DNA of 64,000 nucleotides from Lunularia cruciata (taxonomy: Eukaryota > Streptophyta > Marchantiopsida > Lunulariales > Lunulariaceae), in contig OX419760.1 of the NCBI GenBank assembly GCA_948567375.1, positions 11,780,001-11,844,000 of the forward strand. Direction: 5' to 3'. This document shows, one piece after another, positions 1 through 9,626 of this stretch. Made by a program: the position numbers and the translations under genes. Every line of letters begins with the position of its first letter. The stretch's first letter is position 1. The notes beneath the pieces were generated by a model. That model was given only the letters and a program-made list of their open reading frames with translations, was not told the DNA's origin and made no database searches.

Positions 1-620
1 GCCAAGGAATATATGCAATAGCCTCCACCTTGGTCTATCAAGTCACCAAGGCCTCACTAAATCCACCAAGCTAGATAAGTGTGACCCAAATACTCAACTT
101 GCTCTTGGAAGAACTTGCACTTCCTATGTTGTAAGTTGAGTTCATGAGATCTCAATCTCCCAACCACTTCCAACAAATGTCTCTCATGCTCCTCTACAAG
201 ACTCTAGATTAAAATGTTAACAATATAGCACTAAGTAAAACCCAACTACTATAATCCTATTCATAACACTCTAGAATAGAAGTGTTTTTTAACCCAAATG
301 GTAAGAATTTCCATTGATACGATATATCATTGCCATGAGGATCAATAGCACATAAATGCTATCTTAGACTTATCCTCCTCTTTGATTGACAATTGATGAT
401 TTACTACTTAAAGATCTAAAGTACTAAAGACCTTTGCATACCTAATCATCTCATCAATACCTAATACACATCAACACCTAATCACATCAAAGATATCTTC
501 CATTGTAGACATAAGATACCAATCAACTCTAGCCTATAGTTTGATAGGATAATAATCTCCACACATATGCCAATCCATGTAATTGCCAATATGTGCTTGA
601 ATTATCTCAAGAGACATACG
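1..620 (-). pseudogene. Family D reverse transcriptase, decayed, truncated by window edge
   Basis: Minus-strand translation in shifting frames gives the Ty3-type RT landmarks in order. CGDYYPI with a following IFD segment lies near 470-571 (the family norm is CVDYRxLN or CGDYRPIN). AKVFSTLDL, with the first catalytic Asp, follows. Toward the window edge come EEHERHLLEV, then KCKFFQEQVEYLGH, then TKVEAIAYIP near 1-150. The spacing fits RT motifs A to E. The YxDD motif is not legible. Several in-frame stops make it non-functional. It directly follows the methyltransferase-like region, so both probably belonged to one polyprotein. Confidence 0.72.
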
Positions 621-664
621 GCTTACAAGTGTTTGAGTGGTGATGCTTATCAAGTGAATCCTAC

Positions 665-1640
665 ATTGCTCATAATCCATGTCAGATAGTTTAGGTCCAT
701 AGCCTGACTTAACACCTAATGCCTAGATGCCTCTAACATGACAATAATACCAATATGGAAACTTGACCACTCTCTCTCTCTATCTCATTGCCATTATACT
801 CAACCAACAACTATAATTGTGAGTCCTAAACAAGTACAAGACCTTCCTTCAAATAAGCATAGGAGGCTAGGAAACTCATGAGTGTGGGAAAAGCAACTAT
901 TGGTTGTCCTACAAGGTTTTCCATTGCCATAGATGACCTATCAACCACTCTCATATTTAAGATTAACACCCAACATCCAAAACATTATTGATAATAAGGT
1001 GTGCTAGTTGTTGAATCATAATATAGGCACATTTTAAAACTTCTATAGGTAAGAATTTTGTCCATCAAAGATAAAGATGATGTGCAATGATATGTGTGAC
1101 AATATCAAAGATAAAGATCTATCTCTAGCCATACCCAACAACATTGTAGGGCTAATCCAAGTCTAGACTTGACATGTATTTGCCATCACCCATGTACAAG
1201 AGTCATCCATCAAAGTGATGTTCTCCAAAATGTATACTTGATAAACTACTTGAATGAACTTTGAGATGTTAAAGTATACATAACATCTCCCAAAACATAC
1301 TATAATAGGAATCTTGCAAACCTTATCCATGGGTAACACAAGTACCAATATGACTTTGAGATGGCCATCTAGAAATCACCAAATGAATAGTATCATATCT
1401 CTCTAGATCATATGTCCTCAACAAGGAAATGTTTGACATTAGGGTCTATTGGTAACCACTAATTGTTGACATTGGCAATAACTCAAGATACTTGTATGCC
1501 AAAATTTGCAACATGGTGCAAAGAGACTTGTCTAGCCGTCTCATCCTTGTCCATATACAAGTACCTCTAAACCCATATGCTTGCTTGCAATACTACAACT
1601 AATCTAATGCTTATCACACCAAATAAATCCAATAGGTGTA
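665..1640 (-). pseudogene. C5 cytosine-DNA methyltransferase-like domain embedded in the family D retrotransposon, decayed
   Basis: Minus-strand translation shows the C5-methyltransferase motifs in order, broken by stops and frameshifts. Motif I (SAM binding) reads LDLFGVIS at about 1611-1636, against the family form DLFxGxG. A following segment reads RYLYMDKDETARQVSLHHV at about 1510-1567. Motif IV reads WPSQ at about 1355-1378, where the catalytic PCQ has lost its Cys. Motif VI reads ENI within YILENITLMDD at about 1205-1235, against ENV. A C-terminal piece reads SQAMDLNYLTW at about 669-706, in the place of motif X. A live enzyme would methylate DNA cytosine at C5 using SAM. The region sits between the protease region and reverse transcriptase, so it was part of the element's pol and not a host gene hit by an insertion. 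This copy is dead. Confidence 0.75.
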
Positions 1641-1869
1641 GTCTCCAAAGGTGAGAAGCTAACCAACTCTAAAGAATCATCATCAAACTAGCCCATTGAT
1701 GGTACAAGGGCTCCAGTCCAAGCCTATCCCACCAACCTATCTACATGATGTTTCAACTCCTCATTAAAACTCCACAATGAAACATAAAAAATGGATGGAA
1801 CAATTTCAATCATACTCCAAGTCCGAGTGACCTGCTTTGATATTGGAGTATTCTCCATGTGGGCATTTC

Positions 1870-2502
1870 TACTCTAATAACCCATCATGCCAAATAAATA
1901 AACCACTAAATTTTGATATTGATGCCATAGTCCTTGACTATAGTGAGCCAAGACTACCATTACTAAAGTGTACAGGTAGTGACATACACATCCCTTACTT
2001 GATTGCCAACTTGGCCTATATAAAGCTATCTCTTTCCAATGGTAAAAAATGAAACCCATGAGATATTACACTACTTTACCAACTAACACATCATATGACT
2101 CTACTACTATTGCAATGACATGGGCTCTCATTGAAAACCTATCAATTTGATGACCAATTTGAAGCTATAAAATAAGCTCTCCATATATGATGTACCAGGT
2201 GGAACCATCTCCTAAATATGTTTGGATTTTAAATGAACACCTCTCCACATTGATCTTCCATAGCCCAAGACCAAGAATTGTAGTTTACCTTAACATAAGG
2301 AGCTATGCACTAGAGTCTAATACCTCTATGGTATAAAGACCTTCCCTCAAGTTCCCACCAAACTAAAAATCACACTCTAATTGTCCAATAGTACAACTCT
2401 AGGTGTAAACCTAGCTTGCTTGAATGCAAGTCTAACAAGTAACTCCTCTTACCTAGCAACTAGTAGCTAAATGGATCCCATGCTCCTCAACTAAGGTAGA
2501 TC
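1870..2502 (-). pseudogene. Family D protease region, downstream part
   Basis: On the minus strand, YDVLVG followed by MGF..HWKEIALYRPSWQ is read at about 1990-2101. YDVLVG resembles the conserved end of retropepsins, usually YD[AV]LLG. A 61-codon stretch from 2059 to 1874 stays open. The region is the direct continuation of 10306-10450: removing the family-A element and one copy of its 4-bp target duplication joins the two. The active-site Asp triad is not clear, so this is a protease or protease-to-methyltransferase linker by position and motif only. Confidence 0.5.
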
Positions 2503-3181
2503 TGTGAGCCGGCCTGTCTCTCACTCAGGATGAACCTCTGATGGCTATTATGGTAGCGCACCATGGACTAAGAAGGCAAGGAACCCCAACTCCATCATAC
2601 TCCTCCAAGGCTAACACTCCAAGACTCAAGACATTGCTCACTAGAGAACTCAATGAGAGAGAGATAGTTGCAAATGAAAGGATGATGAGTACCTCCTCAC
2701 TCCTTGTTTATATACTTGTGAAATAGTTACGTACCAAAGTTACTAATTACCGTAGTAACTCAAGTTACTAGACTAAAAGTCAAGTAAAGTCAAAAAGTAG
2801 AAAGGAATATCCATTCACATGGGCATATTCCCCTTATCTTGACCCAACCACTAAAGCAAGGATTCCTTCACATGGGCTATCCTTGGACTAAAGAAGAATC
2901 CAAAACAAAAAGGCTTGCGGGCCCAAGAGTTCTCAACTCTTTCCCCAAAGCCAAACACCTAGGAATAATACCAAGTCAACACACTAAAATCCAAAATAGT
3001 GGTGCTCATCTTTTCTACTTCCTCTAAAGTAAGGTCCCATCTATCTTAGCTATGACTAACTTTAGCTAACCATGACTAATATAGAACCATCCTTTATCTC
3101 TATATAAATAATATCTCTTAAGTACTTGTAATACCAAGCTAAATATCACAATACCACACACATGCACAAATGGGTGTTACA
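2503..3181 (-). repeat. 3' LTR of the young family-A element
   Basis: This 679-bp direct repeat reads as identical to 9627-10305 when compared line by line. On the minus strand it begins TGTAACACCC and ends CTCACA. The purine-rich CCGGGGGTAAA (3182-3192, minus sense) just before it is the likely polypurine tract. Small ORFs inside it recur in every LTR copy and are not genes. Confidence 0.95.
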
Positions 3182-3229
3182 TTTACCCCCGGACTAAGTT
3201 TTCACTTTGTCCTCAAAGTGAAGGTCTCT

Positions 3230-6200
3230 CTACCTTCTATGGTACATCTTCAACTTATCATGGTTAATCCTATCAAAGTGTCTTCCTCCCAACTCCTTGA
3301 GATCATAAGTGTAATTTCCCCACACCTTCTCTACTATGAAAGGTCCAAAGTACTTAGGCAAAAACTTCTTTTGTACTCTCTTGAATCGAATGGAATCAAA
3401 CAACATTACCCAATCACCTTCTTTGAAAGGCTCCAACTTCTTCTTGCCTTGCCTCTTGTCATAGCTCTCCTTTTGTTTCCTTTGGGCTTGCTCCACTCGA
3501 ACCATAGCAACTGCTCTTGCCTCTTCCAACTCCATGAGTTGATCCTTCCTTGACTTCCCTGCATCACTTCCTTGTGCTTTCTTCAATCTTCTATGAATGC
3601 TTTGGAAGGTAGGAAGATCAAAGTGAATAGGTAAGGTAGACTCAATACCATACACCAATTGGAATGGAGAATATCCAGTGGAAGTCTTCATGGTTGTCCT
3701 ATACTCCCACAAAACTGCATGAATCCTCTTGTCCCAATGATGTTTAGCCCCCTCCATTTCTGCATCTTTGGCCAACATCATGCACAAGGTCTGATTGGTT
3801 CTCTCTGCCAAGCCATTGGAATTTGGCTTATAGGATGTAGTTACTCTATGTGTGATAGAGAAATGTCGTAGCATGGCTGTAGTAATGCTTCCTGTAAACT
3901 CTCCTCCTCTATCAGAAACCAACTCCAAAGGGCATCCAAACCTAGTGATAATGCGTTCGTAAAGAAATCTACCCACTTCATCTTCATTCTTGTCCCTCAA
4001 TGGTCTAGCCTCAACCCACTTGGTAAGGTAATCAGTAACTACCACAATGTACCGATTGTTCCTTGGGGTTCTATTGAGAGGTCCTACAAAATCAATTCCC
4101 CACTTCTCAAAGGGTCCTAGCAATGGAATTGATCTAAGTGGTGGAGTGGATGTAGACTTTCTAGCAAAAGCTTGACAAATATGACAAGTTTTGCAATAAT
4201 CAAGACAATCCTTGAAAATCCCTCTCCAATGGTAACCTGCATCTAGAATCTTGAAAGCAGTCACCTTTCCTGCAAAGTGTCCTCCACATACTAAACCTTC
4301 ATGAAACTCCTTTATGAGTAGGATAGACTCTTCCTTACCCACTGCTCTTCGAAGTAGACCATCTGCTCCTTGGTGAAAAAGAATATCATCCACCATTGTG
4401 TAAGGTCTAGATCTTGCTGCAAGGGCCTTCCTCTCCCTAGCATGCATCCCTTCTGGATAGTTACCTCTTGTCACAAAATCCACAATCTCCTTGTACTCCA
4501 TTGGAACCTCTTGAGTGACTGAGATTGTCATGAGCTCCTCATCCGGGAAGGAATCATCTACTGGCTCATCTCCATCATGATCATAGGCTCTAGATAACAA
4601 ATCAGCATTTGCATGTTTCTTTCCTGGCCTATCCTCAATTGTGTAGTCATACTCAGACAAGAGAATCATCCACCTTGCTAGTCTCCCTTCAACATTAGGC
4701 TTGTTGAAGATGTACTTCAAAGCCTTGTGATCCGTGACAATTGTGGCTTTCCCTCCAATCAAGTAGTGTCTAAACTTCTTGAGACCAAAGATCACTGCCA
4801 ACCCTTCTCTCTCTGTGACAGAGTAGTTCTTCTCTGCTGAAACCATCTGCCTACTAGCATAAGCTATTGGATGATCATGCCCATCTTGGTCTAATTGACT
4901 AAGAGTGCATCCTATAGCTACATTAGAAGCATCAGTGTAGAGGATGAAAGGCTTACTCCAATCAGGTTTAGCAAGAATTGGAGCTACAACAAGGGATTGC
5001 TTGAGCTCCTCAAAAGCTTTGAGAGCCTCCTTGTCTTCCAAAATCACCATGTAATCTACACCCTTCTTCATGTAGATGGTCAATGCATAAGCCTTGTTGG
5101 AAAATGAGAAGATGAACCTCCTATAGTACCCAACCATTCCCAAGAATTGGCGTAACTTTGTCAAGCTTGAAGGGAATGGAAGGTCTGAGATTTTCCTCAC
5201 CTTCTCAGGATCAACTGCTATTCCATCCTTGGAGATGATGTGCCCCAAAAGTAGACCTTCTTCACATCCAAAAATGCACTTCTCTGGGTTGAGTGATGCA
5301 TTTGCCTCATCCAAGCATTGCAAGACTTTGATTAGGTGCTCAAAGTGCTCCTCCTTGCTCCCATAGACACAAAAGTCATCAATGAAATCTCTCACAAATT
5401 TCCCAATGAAAGGTTCAAATACCTTGTTCATGAACCATTGGAATGTGGCTGGAGCATTGCAAAGCCCAAAAGGCATGACCTTGAAAGCGTAAGTTCCCCA
5501 AGGTGTGGTGAATGTGGTGAGTTGTTGATGCTCTGGTGCAATCTTGATTTGGTTATATCCACTATAACCATCTCCAAAACTGTACCTCTCATGACCTGCA
5601 ACCTCCTCCAAGATCTCATCAATGAATGGCAATGGGTAGTAGTCCTTCTTGGTAACAGCATTGAGCTTCTTGTAATCCACACATACCCGAAGCTTGCCAT
5701 TCTTTTTCTTCACAATGACAATTGGAGACACCCATTCTGAATTCTCCACCTCAAAGATAAATCCAGCCTCCTTGAGCTTATCAATCTCCTCCTTCACAAC
5801 CAAAGATATTGGTGGGCTAATGCGACGTTGCTTTTGGCGGATTGGTCTTGCATGTGACTCCACCTCTATCTTGTGCTCCTCCAAGGTGACTTCCTTCAAA
5901 TCCTTGTAACTAAAAGCAAACACATGGATGAACTTGCGGAAAATCTCCTCAAATCTCACCTTCTCCTCCTTGGTAACATTTGGGCCATACTTGAGGGTAG
6001 ATAACCTTCTCTCTACCTCCTCAAGTGTCAATGGTGATTTATCTGGGTCCTTCAAAACCTCTGGCTTAGGTGCAAAATCCATAGCACACAAAGGATACAC
6101 ATCTGAATCAGATTCAGATTCATCCTCCTCCGTGGAAGTCTCCTCTTCCATGCTTGTGTCCACACCTGAAGCTCCTCCTTCAGAATCAGATTCCCAATAA

Positions 6201-8056
6201 TCAGAAGATGGGGTATCTGAATGTGAGGTGTTGGTGGTGTTAGTCACAGGAACAGTGACTCTATGGTTTGATGGCCCAATCCTTAAGTACCCTTTGTGCC
6301 ATCGATCAGTTGTGCGTGCTGCTCTCAACCATGGCCTCCCAAGAAGTAAGTCATAGCTTGAATCCTTCAAGACTTGGAAAGTCATGAGATTTTGAACTCC
6401 CATAACTGAAACTACCACCTTATCCATCACTCCTACTGGTCGAACTTGTTGCTTGTTTGCCATGCTCACCACAAATGTTGAAGCTCTTGAGGGTATCATA
6501 CCCAACTTCTTCATCAACCTTTCTGACATGGCATTCACTGCTGACCCTCCATCAACCAATGCATCCTTGATGTTGTGACCATTCACTCTCACATCAATCT
6601 TGGAGGCATATTCACAAGCTTCCCATGGTGCTGGCTTGGCATCCACCACCCCCATTGATATTGGAACTTTTGCCTTCTTCTTCTTCTTGCTCCTTGTAGA
6701 ACTCAAACCACCTCTAAGCTCCTTTCTCAAGGTAGGGTTCAAAGCAATTAATTGGCCCACTGTGATGTTAGCCTTGTGACTACCAACATCCTCCAACACA
6801 TTGTAGTTCCATTGTTGCTTGGAGATCAAGAAGTCCTCCATCCCCAACTTCTTCCTTGGAGTCTTTGTTGTTGATGGTGTTGAGGTGCGAGTGCTCCTAG
6901 TAGACATAGGAGTATCCTTGCTTGAAGTAAATCCTTGAGAAGAGTGAACATCCTCTACAAAACGAGCTCTCTTCTTCTCTTGTGCCAAAAGCTCCAAATT
7001 AGGACCCTTGGAGTTTGAGCACTCTCCCTTCTCATACTTGCTCTCAACCACATCTATGGATGCTATCCCCTTACCTTTGTTGGGATTAGGAGCCACTTGG
7101 GTTTCACTACCTCCCTCTTTCCCTCTATTGGCTCCCTCATAACCCCTTCCTCCATGGTAAGTGGAATTTGGGCAATTCCTTTGGATATGGCCTCTTCCCC
7201 CACAACCAAAACAATTTCTATCATTGAAATTGTTGGCTGGTTGGCCTCCTCTATATGGATGGTTTCCATAACTCCTAGGCCCTCTCCCTACATTCTGATC
7301 CACCTCTCTCTTCTCCCATAATTGCACCACATTGATCTTGAGATCCGCAAGTTGTTCTATGATGGTTTGGAGTGGATCTTTTGGTGGAGGTGCAAGAACT
7401 GGAGCAACTACTACTTGTGGTGCAACCCTTGTCACCAAAGTATCAGAAGTTCCACCATACTTGTAGCCTTGAGGAGGATGCACAACCTCCTTCACCACCA
7501 AATCACTTTCATCCCCTTCCAAACTCTCCTCCATACGAATTGCGATCTTGATAGCTTCAACCTTGGAAGAAGGTTTCTCATATCTCACCTTGCTTCTAAT
7601 TTGTGGTCTCAATCCTCCCACAAAATTCTTGGTGAGCATGGCCCCTATGCCAATCATTGTAGTCTCCACATCATCCCCACCCTTCCTCAACACTATGCGA
7701 AATCTGGACTCCAATTTTTCCACTCTTTCCACATAGACTCTCACTTTCTCTCCATCTCCTTGCTTGATAAATGTAACCTCACTCATCAATCTCTCATAAC
7801 TCTCATCAGGAAGAAAGTTCTCAATGAGTGCTGAAGTCAAAGTCTCCCAAGACTCCTCTTCCCCCTCTCTCCTCTCTCTCTTTTGGTATTCTGACTCATA
7901 CCATGTAAGTGCTGCATCCTCAAAGAAATCTGGTAATAATGAGGCCCACTCATTCTTCCTCCTCTCATTGTTTCCTATGCAAGCTCTCTTGAAGTCTCTC
8001 ACAAAGGCCTCCACATCTTCTCCATCCTTGCCAAAGAAAACCGGAAGTTTCCCCAT
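3230..8056 (-). CDS. Gag-Pol polyprotein of family A (gag, protease, RT, RNase H, integrase)
   Basis: This is a single 1608-aa frame from ATG 8056. Gag covers about residues 1-180. A CCHC zinc knuckle lies at C282, C285, H290, C295 (CX2CX4HX4C). The retropepsin has D502-G-G in place of DTG/DSG and ends at DLLLGRPWL (about 569-577). An acidic Ser/Glu linker spans about 612-660. RT covers about 740-960, with VCVDYKKLN (791-799), the first catalytic Asp at 829 and FIDD at 891-894 instead of YxDD. RNase H runs from TDAS (1041) to ADLLSR (1151-1156). Integrase has an HHCC region (H1252, H1260, C1291, C1294) and the D,D35E triad D1322, D1382, E1418. It ends at INHDKLKMYHRR with no chromodomain. Gag and pol are fused with no frameshift. 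The RT style and the Asp-type primer site place it outside the chromoviruses, nearest the Athila/Tat side; that placement is inference. All catalytic positions look intact. Confidence 0.95.
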   Translation of the reverse strand: MGKLPVFFGKDGEDVEAFVRDFKRACIGNNERRKNEWASLLPDFFEDAALTWYESEYQKRERREGEEESWETLTSALIENFLPDESYERLMSEVTFIKQGDGEKVRVYVERVEKLESRFRIVLRKGGDDVETTMIGIGAMLTKNFVGGLRPQIRSKVRYEKPSSKVEAIKIAIRMEESLEGDESDLVVKEVVHPPQGYKYGGTSDTLVTRVAPQVVVAPVLAPPPKDPLQTIIEQLADLKINVVQLWEKREVDQNVGRGPRSYGNHPYRGGQPANNFNDRNCFGCGGRGHIQRNCPNSTYHGGRGYEGANRGKEGGSETQVAPNPNKGKGIASIDVVESKYEKGECSNSKGPNLELLAQEKKRARFVEDVHSSQGFTSSKDTPMSTRSTRTSTPSTTKTPRKKLGMEDFLISKQQWNYNVLEDVGSHKANITVGQLIALNPTLRKELRGGLSSTRSKKKKKAKVPISMGVVDAKPAPWEACEYASKIDVRVNGHNIKDALVDGGSAVNAMSERLMKKLGMIPSRASTFVVSMANKQQVRPVGVMDKVVVSVMGVQNLMTFQVLKDSSYDLLLGRPWLRAARTTDRWHKGYLRIGPSNHRVTVPVTNTTNTSHSDTPSSDYWESDSEGGASGVDTSMEEETSTEEDESESDSDVYPLCAMDFAPKPEVLKDPDKSPLTLEEVERRLSTLKYGPNVTKEEKVRFEEIFRKFIHVFAFSYKDLKEVTLEEHKIEVESHARPIRQKQRRISPPISLVVKEEIDKLKEAGFIFEVENSEWVSPIVIVKKKNGKLRVCVDYKKLNAVTKKDYYPLPFIDEILEEVAGHERYSFGDGYSGYNQIKIAPEHQQLTTFTTPWGTYAFKVMPFGLCNAPATFQWFMNKVFEPFIGKFVRDFIDDFCVYGSKEEHFEHLIKVLQCLDEANASLNPEKCIFGCEEGLLLGHIISKDGIAVDPEKVRKISDLPFPSSLTKLRQFLGMVGYYRRFIFSFSNKAYALTIYMKKGVDYMVILEDKEALKAFEELKQSLVVAPILAKPDWSKPFILYTDASNVAIGCTLSQLDQDGHDHPIAYASRQMVSAEKNYSVTEREGLAVIFGLKKFRHYLIGGKATIVTDHKALKYIFNKPNVEGRLARWMILLSEYDYTIEDRPGKKHANADLLSRAYDHDGDEPVDDSFPDEELMTISVTQEVPMEYKEIVDFVTRGNYPEGMHARERKALAARSRPYTMVDDILFHQGADGLLRRAVGKEESILLIKEFHEGLVCGGHFAGKVTAFKILDAGYHWRGIFKDCLDYCKTCHICQAFARKSTSTPPLRSIPLLGPFEKWGIDFVGPLNRTPRNNRYIVVVTDYLTKWVEARPLRDKNEDEVGRFLYERIITRFGCPLELVSDRGGEFTGSITTAMLRHFSITHRVTTSYKPNSNGLAERTNQTLCMMLAKDAEMEGAKHHWDKRIHAVLWEYRTTMKTSTGYSPFQLVYGIESTLPIHFDLPTFQSIHRRLKKAQGSDAGKSRKDQLMELEEARAVAMVRVEQAQRKQKESYDKRQGKKKLEPFKEGDWVMLFDSIRFKRVQKKFLPKYFGPFIVEKVWGNYTYDLKELGGRHFDRINHDKLKMYHRR

Positions 8057-8292
8057 CTTAACCCCTCACTATTTTTCTTTTCTCTCAATTTTTTTTTTCC
8101 TCTTTTCTTTTCTCTCACTCTATTACTAATAGAGTATATACATGACTAACACCATCTGAGAATAATCCACTCTAGGGAACACAAAAGGTTCAGGTTGCTC
8201 CAAGATTTCTATAGCAACATCAAATCCTAGAGTGCATATTAATCTAACTCTCATGGATAGTTTATCCATAAGTTGAAAGATTATCTCCATCA

Positions 8293-8766
8293 CTAATCTT
8301 GAGAACTAGCTGATGAAGGTGGTAGTATTTCTGTAGCTGTACTAAGACTCTCTCCAAGATCCTTCACCAAAGTTTCCAAAAGTGCTTTTACTCCACTACA
8401 CTCATGTCCTTTTGGAAGTCCTTCAACTCCACAAACCTCACACAACTCCTTGGTCTTAGATCTTCTCCCTCCCAATCTTGGTGAAGAAGGTCCAACATGC
8501 AAACCCAAGTCAAGTAAGCCTCTCCTTTCCCTCAATCTCTTGCTCTCAAAGGTCAATGGACATGAACTTGCCTTATGTCCCTTCTCTCCACATAGAAAGC
8601 ACTTAGACTCACTCTTTCCTCCAAGTGGTGTAGGTTTTTGGATCCTCTCAACACTCTCTTCAAATTCTATTGTAAACTCTCTTTTCCTCAAATCCACCCC
8701 TACAATCACCTCAAACCCTTGGGGAACCTTGCATAATCTCAATTTCCACTCTTGATGACTCTCCAT
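8293..8766 (-). CDS. Leader ORF of family A: small zinc-knuckle protein of unknown role
   Basis: This is a 157-aa frame between the 5' LTR and gag-pol, in the same orientation. I start it at ATG 8766; the open frame extends eight codons further up only to a GTG. A CCHC knuckle (CFLCGEKGHKASSC, residues about 56-69, CX2CX4HX4C) is followed by a second Cys/His cluster (CEVC...GHEC, residues about 109-123) and a Ser/Leu-rich tail. It ends 236 bases before the gag-pol ATG. The relative at 57715-58183 keeps the same frame, knuckle and second cluster with only a few disabling changes, which argues it was under protein-level constraint. It could be an RNA chaperone or an accessory nucleic-acid-binding factor; the sequence does not say which. 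Expression would need a spliced or bicistronic transcript. Confidence 0.7.
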   Translation of the reverse strand: MESHQEWKLRLCKVPQGFEVIVGVDLRKREFTIEFEESVERIQKPTPLGGKSESKCFLCGEKGHKASSCPLTFESKRLRERRGLLDLGLHVGPSSPRLGGRRSKTKELCEVCGVEGLPKGHECSGVKALLETLVKDLGESLSTATEILPPSSASSQD

Positions 8767-9414
8767 GTTCCCCAAGATGAATCTAAACACTCAAACATGC
8801 TTTTTGTTGATCTCAAACTTCTCATGCATGAGATCTCCACTCTGCAGAATTGACCCTTCCTCACAATGTCACTCAAATCTCCCAACTAATATGTCACAGT
8901 CCTCTGAAATTTTCCACACTTGATCACAACTCTAGGGCGTCCCTCCCTGCAAAATTTTAGATCTTTTCATCGAGCCATTTGGCCTAGACACCTTTCTATT
9001 CAGCACCCATATTTCAGATTTGGTCTGAAAACCACCCCCCTCACTTCAAAAACTCATAACACACTGCGCAAAAATGATCTCTCTCTAATTTTTGTGGCAC
9101 CAGGTAGGATCCAATGCACTGAATTTTCTTGGAAATTTTCAGGACAATTCACTAAAAATTGAAGAAATGGCAGACTCTGTACAATTTTCCAGAGAGCATG
9201 CAGTTGCGGGAGCACTTTACCCTATCAACTTTCAAAAATTCTAGCCCAGTGCGCATAGAAGCTCTCTCAATAATTTCAAGTGTGCTAATTGAAAGATAAC
9301 CCAAGCTATCATGTGTAGAAATCTCAAGTCCAGATCTCAAACTTGAGATTTTGCCCAAAATCACCTTAATCCCCAAAATCTGCAATCCACCTCACACAAT
9401 CTCTCCAATTCCTC

Positions 9415-9585
9415 TCATGTGTACAAGATGTACAAAATCACCTCAAAGACATCATAATGAACTACAGGGTATACAAATGGATCTTGGTTCTCTAACATAA
9501 GTTCAGCCCTCTCCTCTCCTAATGTTCTCTCCAAGTGAGCTCTCATAGCCTCCTTCTGCCTAATGTAGAATTGGACGCGGAACAT
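9415..9585 (-). CDS. Short leader ORF (56 aa) just downstream of the primer binding site of family A
   Basis: The frame opens at ATG 9585, about 40 bases inside the LTR, and starts MFRVQFYIRQKEAM. The open frame itself runs back through the primer binding site into the LTR, but only to a GTG. The decayed element at 56171-63979 keeps the same frame with few replacements. No known domain is recognised. It may be an upstream ORF in the leader or a chance frame in conserved leader RNA; conservation in one relative does not settle this. Confidence 0.35.
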   Translation of the reverse strand: MFRVQFYIRQKEAMRAHLERTLGEERAELMLENQDPFVYPVVHYDVFEVILYILYT

Positions 9586-9604
9586 TATCTTGCCTTCTAG
9601 AGAG

Positions 9605-9622
9605 GTCCCGGCAACGGAACCA
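9605..9622 (-). promoter_or_regulatory. Primer binding site of family A, tRNA-Asp-like
   Basis: On the minus strand, TGGTTCCGTTGCCGGGAC lies four bases after the 5' LTR end. The core CCGTTGCCGGG matches the complement of the 3' end of plant tRNA-Asp, the primer type used by Athila/Tat elements. The two or three bases after TGG differ from the usual TGGCGCC. Confidence 0.75.
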
Positions 9623-9626
9623 AAAA

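Noticed and set aside
2541-3027. Two 61-62-aa frames repeated exactly at 9665-10151
   Set aside because: They lie inside LTRs and recur only because the LTR is duplicated; older LTR copies do not preserve them as proteins.
3182-3450. A chromodomain at the end of the family-A polyprotein
   Set aside because: The protein ends soon after the integrase C-terminal region (DRINHDKLK); no chromodomain residues are present.
3170-8129. Many plus-strand frames of 60-170 codons
   Set aside because: They are antisense shadows of the intact gag-pol and have no domains of their own.
8767-8790. Upstream extension of the leader zinc-knuckle ORF
   Set aside because: The frame opens at GTG; the first ATG is 8766, where similarity to the other copy is also clear.
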